Source: Octadecabacter sp. (GTDB lineage Bacteria > Pseudomonadota > Alphaproteobacteria > Rhodobacterales > Rhodobacteraceae). Taken from it: DNA of 64,000 bases. A program made the translations under genes and the position numbers. Below the pieces are notes generated by a model. That model was not told the DNA's origin. It did not search any database and saw only the letters and a program-made list of their open reading frames with translations. How positions within the stretch are numbered: position 1 is the first letter of the stretch; the number at the start of each line of letters is the position of its first letter. The DNA is taken from positions 124,001 through 188,000 of the forward strand of contig JAPKAD010000001.1 in NCBI GenBank assembly GCA_028825445.1, written 5' to 3'. Positions 36,554 to 48,184 of the stretch are shown here, piece by piece.

Positions 36554-37433
36554 ACATTTCCTTTGCCGAGATCAGTTGGGACTGTCACGCAGCCAAATTT
36601 GGTCTAAAAGTTTAATAAAAAAGCTTCGAATATAACCATATTTAAATTTATAAGCTATTTTCAATAGTACTAATTAAAGAGTAAAAAAATTAATACAACT
36701 TAGTTATTCAAAATTACCTTTGATAATAAACTATTCATACTATTAAAAGTACTAATATTAAAAGTAAAAGTTTGACTATTAAAAATATTATTTTCAATGA
36801 TTGTGATGTAAAAAGTCTAGCTATAATGCTTAAAGTAAATATAAAAAAGTGTAGGCTTTTTTTATGATAAAGTATTTTCAAATTATCTTGTGAAGTTATA
36901 AAAGTATTGAGATAAAACTATACAAATTTAAAACTATATAATTTTAGTAAAAGTATATATTAAAATAAATTTGATTAAATTAATAATTTTTGGTTGATCT
37001 AAAAAATATTTAAATAAAATGAAAAAAATGATACTGTTTTACCCAATACGTAAAGAAAATTTCAGAAATTGTACCTTTTCATATAAATAAAACAATTAAG
37101 TTTTGAGCGTATTTCCAAAAATACCTAAATCAGCAGATATAACATTTTAGTTCGTCTGTTGAGGCTGTACAGGTATGTTGACGCTAGTGAAACTAAAATA
37201 AATTAAAGCATCAAGTCGCTTTAGGCGACATCTAGAAAAAAAGTATCAACAAAATAAAAAATATAATCCCAAACGCATTTAATAAAAGTGTACCAATTAT
37301 CTATTTTACGACTTACCCAAATTTAAAATAACTTATGAGGGCAAGTGCTAATTTAAAGCTTAATAATATTGGAAAATATCTTGGAATCCTGAATTAAGGT
37401 ACTCTAGTTTAGTTATGTGAAATGTTTAGATTT
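36554..37433. other. Very AT-rich gene-free block
   Basis: About 880 bp between the transporter start and the ilvC terminator consists mostly of A/T runs. The sampled lines have about 20-28% GC, against about half in neighbouring genes. Words such as AAAAGTA and TTAAAAGT recur loosely, without exact tandem periods. I see no open frame of note, no RNA gene and no clear origin-type repeats. Confidence 0.7.
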
Positions 37434-37470
37434 TAAAAAAGCACGAGCATAAAAAATTCACGCCCGTGCT
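37434..37470 (-). terminator. ilvC terminator
   Basis: On the minus strand AGCACGGGCGT pairs with ATGCTCGTGCT (11 pairs, two of them G-U) around a T-rich loop, followed by a run of T (AAAAAA at 37435-37440 on the plus strand). It lies 10 bp after the ilvC stop. Confidence 0.88.
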
Positions 37471-37479
37471 TAAAGCAAT

Positions 37480-38514
<1,035 letters not shown>

Positions 38515-38636
38515 TTAATTAGTTCGATCTGATCTGAATATGGCTGAGGTTTAAATGCGTTACGAGACCTATTCTTTTATATTTATTTGTTTAAATGAAT
38601 TTGTAATGCGTGTATTAGATTAATTATGGATATTTC

Positions 38637-39092
38637 ATGCTTGATGACTTAGATCGCCGATTGCTTCGCCAATTGCAGGCTGAACCATCTCTTACAGTTG
38701 CCGAGCTGGGCCAGAGGGCGGGTGTAACTGCTTTGAAGACAATGCGGCGATTGGGGCGATTGCAGGAAAGTGGTATCTTAAAAGGTTATCACGCGGTGAT
38801 TGACTGGCGCGTACTGGGCTACTTTGTTGAAGTTTCACTGCGCATCACCTTAGATAAAACCCACGCCCGCACGTTTGATGAATTTCTTGATGCGGCACGC
38901 GCCATTGCTGAGGTTACAGAAATTCAGACTTTTTTGGGTCGTGTCGATGTTCGCTTGAGCGTGATTGCGCGAGACATGGCGCATTATCAAACGATTTACC
39001 GTAAAAATATCCTTGCACTGCCGCATATGGCGGATATCGAAGCATTGATGACTGTGGCGACGTTGAAGGATGATGAAAGTTTTCCGTTATGA
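38637..39092 (+). CDS. Lrp/AsnC-family transcriptional regulator
   Basis: This 151-residue regulator has an N-terminal winged helix at about 1-60 (LDDLDRRLLRQLQAEPSLTV, AELGQRAGVTALKTMRRLGR) and a C-terminal RAM ligand-binding domain (EVTEIQTFLGRVDVRLSVIA). Proteins of this type sense amino acids and form octamers. Its position divergent from ilvC, with 134 bp between the starts, suggests that it may control branched-chain amino acid genes; that is inference. It overlaps the next Lrp-type gene by 4 bp. Confidence 0.9.
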   Translation: MLDDLDRRLLRQLQAEPSLTVAELGQRAGVTALKTMRRLGRLQESGILKGYHAVIDWRVLGYFVEVSLRITLDKTHARTFDEFLDAARAIAEVTEIQTFLGRVDVRLSVIARDMAHYQTIYRKNILALPHMADIEALMTVATLKDDESFPL

Positions 39093-39550
39093 TAAAAATT
39101 GATGATACTGACCGCGTAATCTTATGTGCGCTGGTCCGAGATGCGACCCAAACTGCGATGGCGCTTGGAGGGCGAATCGGCCTTAGTCAGCCGGCCACGT
39201 GGCGCCGTATCAAACGCTTGCGCGATGCGGGGATTTTAGCAGGACAACGGGTGTCATTGGATGCAGTCAAGCTGGGCTTTGGCGTGACAGTTTTTTTAGG
39301 TATCAAACTGGCTACAAAGGGGCGGGTATCACTCGACGATTTTGAACGCGCGGTGACGGCCATTCCAGAGGTGCATTTGGTAGAACATGTGCTAGGACGC
39401 TATGATTATCGCTTGCGGGTCGTTGCGCGTGATCTAGCAGATTTCGAACGGGTTCTGCGCAGACGTGTAATGACATTGCCGGGCGTCGGGGATGTTGAGG
39501 CAAACGTATTGCTCAGCGAAGAACGCAGACCTGGGCCAATTTTATTTTAG
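39089..39550 (+). CDS. Second Lrp/AsnC-family transcriptional regulator
   Basis: This 153-residue regulator has a winged-helix N-terminus (IDDTDRVILCALVRDATQTA, ALGGRIGLSQPATWRRIKRL) and a RAM domain (IPEVHLVEHVLGRYDYRLRV). It overlaps the preceding paralogue by ATGA, so the two are made together and could form mixed oligomers. No terminator is visible after it. Confidence 0.9.
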   Translation: MIKIDDTDRVILCALVRDATQTAMALGGRIGLSQPATWRRIKRLRDAGILAGQRVSLDAVKLGFGVTVFLGIKLATKGRVSLDDFERAVTAIPEVHLVEHVLGRYDYRLRVVARDLADFERVLRRRVMTLPGVGDVEANVLLSEERRPGPILF

Positions 39551-40088
39551 ATTTTATGCTGAATTAAGATGTTCAGCTTAGGTTTTTTCATACAAAATTT
39601 TGAAGAATTGGTGCTTATAGTGTTAACAGCGTCAATGTATTTTTCTGACTTTTGAAGAGACTAATTCGTCACCTTTTTGCAAGGTTCTATCCTAAAAATT
39701 AAAAGTTATGATGTTCATATTCTTTGCTGAAGGGTGAGGCATAAGTTTTTGTTTGTGTTCTGCATATTATATTTAACCTTGGTTACAGATGTGATCTTAT
39801 CCATCAGACATTTTTCATTTTGCGTTAGTCACGTCTTTGTTAAATTTTGTGATATGGGCGGTGACCGTTATCTCATTAATGATAGTTCGAAAGATATCAC
39901 TAGTCTTGTTGTGGCTGCGCAGATTGGCCTCTCATTAGGCTTTATTGGCCTAAAATCAGTTGCAAGAATTGTTAAAGTGACGGGATAAGAAAAATTTCTG
40001 ATGTTTAAATTAGCGTTTTGAATATGATAAATCTTGATCAAATAGTCCGTGGCTAGACCCGCGCAAAGATTGGGCATATGCCAATAGT
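39551..40088. other. Gap between the Lrp-type pair and the MATE gene
   Basis: In this 538 bp one plus-strand frame (about 39734-39988, GTG start) encodes a hydrophobic 84-residue peptide (FVFCILYLTLVTDVILSI). It lacks a clear ribosome site, and I cannot match it to a family; I regard it as probably non-coding. Nothing else is visible. Confidence 0.4.
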
Positions 40089-41465
40089 ATGACTACACAC
40101 TTGGCATATCGCACACATACCAAACGTTTGCTAAAATTAGGTCTTCCTTTGGTCGGCGCCAATGTTGCAGGCTTTTCGATACATATGACAGATACCATCA
40201 TGCTTGGCTGGTATTCTGTCACATCATTGGCGGCGGCAACGGTGGCGACGGGTCTGTGGTTTATTACATTCATCATCGGCGCAGGTTTTGGTCGTGCAGT
40301 GACGCCAATGGTTGCCGAAGCGGTCGAGATGGGCGATGAAACTCGCGCACGACGTGTTACCCGTATGGCCCTATGGTTGTCGGCTATATATGCGGTGTTG
40401 CTGTTTGTCCCGTTTATGTATGGCGAAGTGCTGTTGCTTGCGATGGGGCAGGAAGCGACTGTGGCGGCCCAAGGCGGTTTATATTTGCAGATCGCAGTGC
40501 TTGGCATGTTCCCAGCAATGGGCGTGCAGGTCATGCGATCTTACCTTGGCGCGATGGAAATGACGGCCGTTCAATTGTGGATTACGCTTGTCGCTTTGGC
40601 CGCAAACGCGCTGGTAAATTACGCGCTGATCTTTGGTAATTTAGGCGCTCCTGAACTGGGGATTAAAGGTGCTGCCATTGCCTCTGTGGTAATCCAAATA
40701 TTGCAGATGATCGCATTAATGCTTTATGTGCAGCGTAAAAAGCCCGAAGCTGAATTGTTTTGCCGGATTTGGAAATTGGACCATGAGGCGATGGGGCAGG
40801 TGTTTCGGCTTGGTCTGCCTATTGGTCTGACATCTTTCGCTGAAGGGGGGTTGTTCGTTGGCTCATCGGTAATGATGGGCTGGATCGGAGAGATCGAACT
40901 TGCAGCGCACGGGATCGCCATGCAGCTGACTGCTTTTATGTTCATGTTTCACGTTGGCATGTCAGAAGCCGCTACGATCCGCGCCAGCCGCCAATTCGGT
41001 GCACGAGATGAGGCTGATCTGCGACGCGGTGCGATTGCGGCTTATGGTGTTTCACTTAGTTTTGCTGTCTTAGTGGTGATATTGTACCTTGCAATGCCAG
41101 AGGTTTTTGTTGGCCTATTTATTGATCCTTTAGATCCCGCACGTGATGCAGTTTTGGCGCTGGGTGTTGTGTTGGTAATGCTGTCAGCTTTGTTTCAATT
41201 AGTTGATGCAGCCCAGATAGTAGCACTATCTGTGCTGCGTGGCGTTCAGGACACTCGGGTTCCAATGTGGTTAGCTATTGTTAGCTACTGGGTAATTGGA
41301 ATTCCATCCAGCTATGTCATGGCATTCACATTTGACTGGGGACCTGTGGGGTTATGGCTTGGTCTGACTGTCGGTCTGGGAGTTGCTGCGGTATTGCTAA
41401 ACCAGCGGTTCTGGGGAGGGACTGTGCACATTGCACGCGCGGGGGCGGCGGGATTGCAGAATTAG
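40089..41465 (+). CDS. MATE-family multidrug/toxin efflux transporter
   Basis: This 458-residue membrane protein has 12 predicted helices in two six-helix halves, of the NorM/DinF type. Typical segments are LLKLGLPLVGANVAGFSIHM-TDTIMLG in helix 1, GAGFGRAVTPMVAEAVEMGD between helices 2 and 3, and VFRLGLPIGLTSFAEGGLFV with FHVGMSEAATIRASRQFGA in the second half. It probably exports cationic compounds using Na+ or H+ gradients. It stands alone. Confidence 0.92.
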   Translation: MTTHLAYRTHTKRLLKLGLPLVGANVAGFSIHMTDTIMLGWYSVTSLAAATVATGLWFITFIIGAGFGRAVTPMVAEAVEMGDETRARRVTRMALWLSAIYAVLLFVPFMYGEVLLLAMGQEATVAAQGGLYLQIAVLGMFPAMGVQVMRSYLGAMEMTAVQLWITLVALAANALVNYALIFGNLGAPELGIKGAAIASVVIQILQMIALMLYVQRKKPEAELFCRIWKLDHEAMGQVFRLGLPIGLTSFAEGGLFVGSSVMMGWIGEIELAAHGIAMQLTAFMFMFHVGMSEAATIRASRQFGARDEADLRRGAIAAYGVSLSFAVLVVILYLAMPEVFVGLFIDPLDPARDAVLALGVVLVMLSALFQLVDAAQIVALSVLRGVQDTRVPMWLAIVSYWVIGIPSSYVMAFTFDWGPVGLWLGLTVGLGVAAVLLNQRFWGGTVHIARAGAAGLQN

Positions 41466-42003
41466 TTCAAGTAAGAATTTCTCAAGCTGTGCGATCTTCA
41501 TCAAGATATTTTTTGCATTAAAAGGGTAGGTAAAAAAAGACGTTCCAAGTATTTTTGGGCGGTATCTATTGCAGCTGTTTGACGGCTGGTTTTTTGCTTT
41601 CTATCAATAAATGTAGGCCGTGCACGGTCAGTTAGTGGCCATCACTGAGCCTTCGAGCTACTGTTTATTGTATTTGGATTGCATCCGCTATATCGCAATG
41701 TTGGAATAGTCGACTTTACGGTGGGATTTACAAATATTGTTTGCACTGCGGTTACAACCAGAATGCATGAGCTGCGTTGTTAATGTTTTAATTTAAACTG
41801 TGTTGACCCCCAAAAAGGCGCGGTTGGCTTAGGATTTTACCCCACCATCCTTGATGTTGACAGTCGCTTTTATGTTTATTTCAATGTGAAGCTGACAGCT
41901 TTTGTTATCTACTCAAAACACCGCTAAGTCATTTTCACGGAAACAAAATAATTGCTGAAAAGTTGTTCGCGCATATCCACTGCCTAAAAGCTCTACTTAA
42001 ATC
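41466..42003. other. Gap between convergent MATE and aminotransferase genes
   Basis: A 538 bp gap without an open frame of note. I see no clear terminator hairpin for either gene. Confidence 0.45.
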
Positions 42004-43227
<1,224 letters not shown>

Positions 43228-43294
43228 CTATTTCTTATGCCATAAGAGACAAGAGAGTAAAGAACAACAGACTTCAGTCATATTGGAGACGGAG

Positions 43295-43678
43295 ATGGAA
43301 AATGAAATGGTAACCCAAGATCGTTACAGCGAGGAAAACGCGCCGATTGGGGGCCATGTGGAGTTTGCCCGAGACGTCGCGCAGCTGACAAAAAAACTAC
43401 TGCAGCGTATGGGAATTAATCATATTACTTTGTTCAATTGGGAAGAAGGTCTGAATAAAATACGCATCAATTGGTTTGGCATTTTTCCCAGTATTATAAA
43501 GGTTTCCCTGAGGTTTTTATTAAATACTGATAGTAATGGGCCTTTGGCGATTCACGAGGACGCGTCTATCGTTGCGGATGCACCTGCAATGCTTACGACA
43601 CTCAGCGTCGTGCCGACGCAATTGAAACAGTCGACTGAGCAGCTTGAAAAGCGCATTAAGTTAATGGTGATAACATGA
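43295..43678 (+). CDS. Hypothetical protein, 127 residues, coupled to sdhE
   Basis: I do not recognise this family. ATG 43295 follows TTGGAGACGGAG, a good ribosome site; the same frame stays open upstream but there it runs over the aminotransferase gene. The protein is soluble, with an acidic N-terminus (ENEMVTQDRYSEENAPIGG), a middle rich in aromatic and hydrophobic residues (NHITLFNWEEGLNKIRINWF) and a basic, helical C-terminus (LKQSTEQLEKRIKLMVIT). The stop overlaps the start of sdhE (ATGA), so it may serve the same process, but that is only context. Confidence 0.65.
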   Translation: MENEMVTQDRYSEENAPIGGHVEFARDVAQLTKKLLQRMGINHITLFNWEEGLNKIRINWFGIFPSIIKVSLRFLLNTDSNGPLAIHEDASIVADAPAMLTTLSVVPTQLKQSTEQLEKRIKLMVIT

Positions 43679-43950
43679 ACGAACCTCTCGATGTGATGCG
43701 TAAACGATTGCACATGCGATCAATTCGGCGCGGGATTAAAGAAATGGACTTGATCCTTATGGGCTTTTCAAAAGCGCATTTGGCGAGTTTGGATGTCGTG
43801 CAGCTAACAGTTTATGATCGGATGCTAAACGAGAACGATCATGAATTATATCAATGGGTCAGTGGACAGTCTGATGAACCACCCGAATACAGTGCGTTAA
43901 TGGAAATGATCCGTGAAGGCGCGGTTGGTGTTACAAAGCCGACTGCATAA
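43675..43950 (+). CDS. sdhE: Succinate dehydrogenase assembly factor SdhE (CptB/YgfY, DUF339)
   Basis: This 91-residue protein promotes covalent FAD attachment to SdhA. It has the conserved RGxxE motif (R19-G-I-K-E23), followed by MDLILMGFSKAHLASLDVVQ and the LLNENDHELYQW-type segment (MLNENDHELYQWVSG). Size is normal for the family. The sdh genes are not in the window. It overlaps the preceding unknown gene by 4 bp, and a decayed region follows. Confidence 0.9.
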   Translation: MNEPLDVMRKRLHMRSIRRGIKEMDLILMGFSKAHLASLDVVQLTVYDRMLNENDHELYQWVSGQSDEPPEYSALMEMIREGAVGVTKPTA

Positions 43951-45160
43951 CCCCATTTCTGATCATTTTTCAATGATTAAACCTAACGTTTGCCAGTGGC
44001 ATGTTAAGCAATTTTTGGGAGTATTAGCAAAACCTTTGTGATGGTGTGAAATATGAGCTTATATTTGCTGCCAGCACTTGTGCATGCCCTCAACAGGACA
44101 GAACTTTTGTTAGTTTAAGAGCCTTTTTTGACGTTATGACGCTGATTAAATGCCCACATCGAATTTTGCTAAATAATGGCTAAAACGAAATGGCCCACGC
44201 CCGATACAAAAAATTGCGGCTATTTTCAAGGAAGCTATCATCTCAAAATTTTACAAAATGTAACTATTATATTTTAATTAATGTGAGATTTAACTGGTGA
44301 TCTGTGCATGTGCGTGTAATCGAAAAGAGGCAGGGTTTGCCGTCCTGTGTTGTGGGTATTTAAAGGACATACAATAAAACTGAAAAACAGGGCGTCATTT
44401 GCATAAACATTTTAAATGAAATTGCAGTGGTTTTGCGACTTGCAGAAGGTTACGGTACCAGTAATTTTATCTACATCCATTAATTTTTTTGAGCGCTAGC
44501 TGGCTGATCGTGAATGTCGTGATTTTGTGAAAGAATTTGTGGCGTATGGCGTCATCGTAGACGCCAAATATAACGCTTTTTCAACAAAGGTATTAGGCCC
44601 TTGGTTCATGAAAACGATAAAATAAGGCGACAATTCTGCAATTCGTAGGTTTCGATTGTTGGCTGTGACATCGGCGAAGCTGTTGATAACGTTTTTGGGT
44701 GCACCCCACTTTTTGCCTTGCTGTTGTCGGAAATATTAAGGGTATTGTTTGAAAAATTGGGCTTTTGTTTGAGCAGTATAAACCTCGCTTGAAGTTTGGC
44801 ACCTAGACTTGTGGTTGGAACCGTCGCTGCCACTGGGGTTGTGTCAAATGTTGATTGATTGGAAACAACATTGGATTAGTTTGTCAAAGTTGTCCAATCA
44901 AAGATAAGTAGATCAAAATCCAGATCTGAACATTCATAAAACGCAGTTCGAGCTTCTGCGCTATGATGAAAAAGCAAGACTGCTGTAACTCCATGATCAG
45001 CTAAGGCCAATGCTAGGCCTTTTAAATTATAGCCCATATCTCAATGTTTTAACGGATTAAGATACATTAAGTTCATGTACCAACGCTTCCCGATTGATTA
45101 ATTATGTTGTTAATGGGTTTGCAAGAAAAACCCCTGATAAATACGTCGCGCGAAAAACTT
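43951..45160. other. Decayed region after sdhE
   Basis: About 1.2 kb lacks an intact gene. At about 44490-44625 on the plus strand a frame of some 40 codons looks coding (LADRECRDFVKEFVAYGVIV, then LGPWFMKTIK) but has an in-frame TAG just before it and ends abruptly. I cannot name it. The remainder is AT-rich without hairpins or RNA genes that I recognise. Confidence 0.45.
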
Positions 45161-45164
45161 CTGT

Positions 45165-45543
45165 GAAGATCATCCTCCTGTTTCACTATTTTCAAGTGTT
45201 TCTTGTGGACCCGTTGGGTGCCGGACAGAATTTTTCCCCAACATCACACACCCCAATCACGGATTACTTCAGGTGTGTAGTAGCCAACAAAATTACCAAA
45301 AGCTTCACGCTAGGTGGCGTCTTCAGGCACATCGATAAGCAATCGGTTAACTGTTATGTCGCAAAACCGAAATACAGCGAAATCTGAATGCGGACTGAAC
45401 TCTGCATTTTTTGGATAATTATATGATAGGTTAACCATTTGAAATTCAAAAGTCGGGAAATAGCGTAGCATCGTTGCCGCAAAAACCACAGCGGTTAGGA
45501 AATCGTTATGGCTGCGTGCAGCTGCTGCGATGCGAAAAGTCAC
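45165..45543 (-). pseudogene. Broken gene of unknown family, downstream of gloA
   Basis: On the minus strand a coding-like frame begins at ATG 45543 (MTFRIAAAARSHNDFLTAVV), runs through NAEFSPHSDFAVFRFCDITV and RLLIDVPEDAT, and hits TAG (45310-45312). The same frame continues REAFGNFVGYYTPEVIRDWG to a second stop. A 2-base shift restores MLGKNSVRHPTGPQETLENS, ending near 45165. One nonsense mutation and one frameshift therefore break what looks like a gene of about 125 codons. I do not recognise the family. Confidence 0.6.
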
Positions 45544-45612
45544 TTAAATTCAAAGGGGCTGTCGATCAAAAAACAATCTTAAACCACTAATTGGTTACAG
45601 CGGTAAGATCAT

Positions 45613-45834
45613 TCAAAAACTGCCACTGCTGCTGAAGCATCTGGGGCGAACAGGGCTGACTGCAATTGTGGTGCTATTAGTGCTGTCAACAATCCAGTAA
45701 GCTGAGATACAACTTCTTGCGCTCTGACCGAAGATGAAAAATCTATCGACAGAACATATGCTTATCGCCAAGCCTCAGGGCCCTGATACCAGATTGCCGC
45801 AACGCCTGCCAAAAAGCATAGTCTGATCAGGAAT
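45613..45834 (-). pseudogene. Broken small membrane-protein gene directly after gloA
   Basis: Immediately after the gloA stop, a minus-strand frame reads KFLIRLCFLAGVAAIWYQGP and then EAWR, stops at TAA, and continues AYVLSIDFSSSVRAQEVVSQ, LTGLLTALIAPQLQSALFAP and DASAAVAVFE to a true-looking TGA at 45613-45615. It has a hydrophobic N-terminus, about 75 codons, no start codon left and one internal stop. It looks like the former second gene of a gloA operon. The family is unknown. Confidence 0.6.
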
Positions 45835-46269
45835 TTACCAATGACCTGTGTTCTCCATGCTGGCCCAAGGTTCTGCTTTTGCCAAGGAATCGCCTGCTTG
45901 CAACAATTCAATCGATATGTTGTCTGGACTGCGTACAAACGCCATATGGCCGTCGCGTGGCGGGCGGTTAATTGTTACACCGTTATCCATTAGTAGCTGG
46001 CACAGATTATAAATATTGTCGCAGGTATAAGCGAGGTGGCCAAAATGCCGGCTGTCTGATGGGAGGGCATCGTCGTCGTCCCAATTGTAAGTCAGTTCGA
46101 CGTCGGCGTGTCCGTCAGTTTGATTGGGTGGGCACATAAAGACCAGCGTGAATCGCCCACCTTCACTTTCGGAGCGCCTGCGTTCCACCATACCGAGCAA
46201 TTTGTAAAAAGAGATAGAGACATCAAGGTCTTTGACGCGCACCATTGTATGTAAAAATTTAAGGGCCAT
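45835..46269 (-). CDS. gloA: Lactoylglutathione lyase (glyoxalase I)
   Basis: This 144-residue vicinal-oxygen-chelate enzyme converts the methylglyoxal-glutathione hemithioacetal to S-lactoylglutathione. The four metal ligands expected for GloA are visible: His in LKFLHTMVRVKDLDVSI, Glu in DVELTYNWD, His in FGHLAYTCDN and Glu in ISIELLQ. ATG 46269 has AGGAAA upstream and matches the family start; the frame extends upstream but without family sequence. Two decayed genes follow it on the same strand. Confidence 0.92.
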   Translation of the reverse strand: MALKFLHTMVRVKDLDVSISFYKLLGMVERRRSESEGGRFTLVFMCPPNQTDGHADVELTYNWDDDDALPSDSRHFGHLAYTCDNIYNLCQLLMDNGVTINRPPRDGHMAFVRSPDNISIELLQAGDSLAKAEPWASMENTGHW

Positions 46270-46733
46270 TATTTTTCCTATGTTAATGAAAGAACCGTAG
46301 CATAGCGCGTGCGCAAAATCAGTAGGTGATATAACTAGTAATTTGAATGAACCAACATATTTTACGACACCCATCCTACTGGCAGCGTTCGTCTTTAAAA
46401 TTAATCTGATAGGCTAGCAGCTAGACGGCAAGAGAAAATCCGTAAAGCCCTACCACTAGCAGCCCAATGTTTGATGTGTTGTCACTGAGAAAATCGGTCC
46501 AATTATTGGGTGTGACGAAGTTAGGTTTTGGACGTTTTGGGAGTTATATTTGCAGATACTTCTGCACACAATCGCAAAGAATATGTGTGGGAAACTAGTG
46601 ATGGCGCCATAAACAATCTCATTACTGATACTAACAATCACGCGATACAGAATGATATTAGGGACAACGACGCTACCGACTTCATTGTCAATAATTTAAG
46701 TTGCTTTAAAAATATTAATTGACCTACTGATTG
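46270..46733. other. Gene-free stretch upstream of gloA
   Basis: About 460 bp between gloA and a decayed minus-strand gene. I see no intact frame and no clear promoter. Confidence 0.4.
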
Positions 46734-47071
46734 CTAAAAAGTGCGATCTTTTAAAATGTGTCTATGCCGCTTTTCAATCAAAATCGAGGTCATTGAAAGA
46801 AAACGTGTCTTATCTAGGATTGTGGTAAAACCTTCAGCGCGGCCACCACCAATACCGTTGCGTTTTTCATATCGAATGAGGTCTTTGATGTGGAAAAGCT
46901 TTGCACTGTCTACGGTGCGTGACAAGCCGCCGCCGCCGGTATTTCAACCTTATGTACGGTTAGCATCAAGGCCCTTATCTTTCATGAATCGGTTCGTGCT
47001 AGATTACCTGAACGCGTCGAGCATCATGTCGCCACAAATCACGGCCACTAAAATTGGTTTCATCAAGATTT
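46734..47071 (-). pseudogene. Broken gene of unknown family upstream of gloA
   Basis: One minus-strand frame is coding-like over about 110 codons but contains three stops. Pieces in order are MKPILVAVICGDMMLDAFR, stop, RFMKDKGLDANRT, stop, stop, NTGGGGLSRTVDSAKLFH, DLIRYEKRNGIGGGRAEGFT and SMTSILIEKRHRHILKDRTF before the final stop. The hydrophobic start suggests an exported or lipoprotein-like N-terminus. I do not recognise the family; the conserved-looking GGGL and GIGGGRAEGF strings should help a search. Confidence 0.6.
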
Positions 47072-47260
47072 GTTCTACGTAGTAGGCAACGGTTTATTAA
47101 ATACACAATCTTTAATAATATCGATTAAAGCATAGCAGCTAATGACTAAACTTGACTAGGATATGGTGGTTTTCGTAGCTGTGATGGGCAGATATAGTAT
47201 TTACAAAGCTAATGCACAGAATCATCGTGCAAAACGACAACCTATGCAAAGGACGACCTA

Positions 47261-48184
47261 ATGCCCGTGACACCCGACCAACAGGCCGAAATTAACGAAC
47301 AACGCAGCCAGCCCAAGCAGACATTTCGTGCAGTATCTGAAGGCATGGAGAAACATTTGTATGTAGCGCATGACGTTCTCGACCATGGATTTGTTCGTGT
47401 TGTGGACTACATGGGTGATGATGAAGCTATTTGTCAGGCTGCGCGGGTCAGTTATGGTCGTGGCACCAAATCGGTGCAAAATGACGAAGGCCTCATTCGC
47501 TATTTGATGCGCCATTGGCATTCCACCCCGTTTGAAATGTGCGAAGTCAAACTGCACGTTAAATTACCAGTTTTTGTAGCTCGCCAATGGATCCGTCATC
47601 GTACAGCTAACGTCAACGAATACTCCGCGCGCTATTCGATCCTTGATCGTGAATTCTACATTCCACGTGCTGAAGACCTTGCTGCTCAATCTGTCATCAA
47701 CAACCAAGGCCGTGGTGAAACGTTGACTGGTGATCAGGCCGAACAAGTGCTGCGCTACCTTAAAGATGACGCTAACCGCGCTTACGACCACTATGAAGAA
47801 ATGATTTCTGAAACGGATTCCGACGGAAACGCCAAACAGGGTCTCGCCCGGGAACTCGCCCGCATGAACCTGCCAGCAAACATCTACACGCAGTGGTACT
47901 GGAAAGTTGATCTGCACAACTTGTTTCACTTTCTTCGATTACGCGCCGACAGCCATGCACAGTATGAAATTCGCGTCTATGCTGATGCAATATGCGAAAT
48001 AATCAAAGACTGGGTGCCAGCGGCCTATGGGGCTTTTGAAGATTACCGGTTGGGTGGTGTGAATTTGAGTGGCAAAGCGGTTGAGTGTGTCCGCAAGATG
48101 GTCGCTGGCGAAGCCGTAACACAGGAATCTTCAGGCATGAGCAAAGGCGAGTGGCGTGAGTTTATAAGCGTTGTTGAAGGATGA
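47261..48184 (+). CDS. thyX: FAD-dependent thymidylate synthase ThyX
   Basis: This 307-residue flavoenzyme makes dTMP from dUMP using methylene-tetrahydrofolate and NADPH. It carries the ThyX motif [15 protein letters not shown] near residue 113, preceded by [20 protein letters not shown] and followed by [20 protein letters not shown] and [20 protein letters not shown]. The ATG follows AAAGGACGACCTA. ThyX regenerates tetrahydrofolate rather than dihydrofolate, linking it to the folate genes in the window. No thyA is visible here. Confidence 0.97.
   Translation: MPVTPDQQAEINEQRSQPKQTFRAVSEGMEKHLYVAHDVLDHGFVRVVDYMGDDEAICQAARVSYGRGTKSVQNDEGLIRYLMRHWHSTPFEMCEVKLHVKLPVFVARQWIRHRTANVNEYSARYSILDREFYIPRAEDLAAQSVINNQGRGETLTGDQAEQVLRYLKDDANRAYDHYEEMISETDSDGNAKQGLARELARMNLPANIYTQWYWKVDLHNLFHFLRLRADSHAQYEIRVYADAICEIIKDWVPAAYGAFEDYRLGGVNLSGKAVECVRKMVAGEAVTQESSGMSKGEWREFISVVEG

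Noticed and set aside
36600-37440. AT-rich block as a replication origin
   Set aside because: No DnaA-box cluster, iterons, parS-like palindrome or origin-linked genes (dnaA, repABC, parAB) nearby.
39734-39988. 84-residue hydrophobic frame before the MATE gene
   Set aside because: The start is GTG with a poorly placed ribosome site, there is no family match that I know, and the composition is like the surrounding gap.
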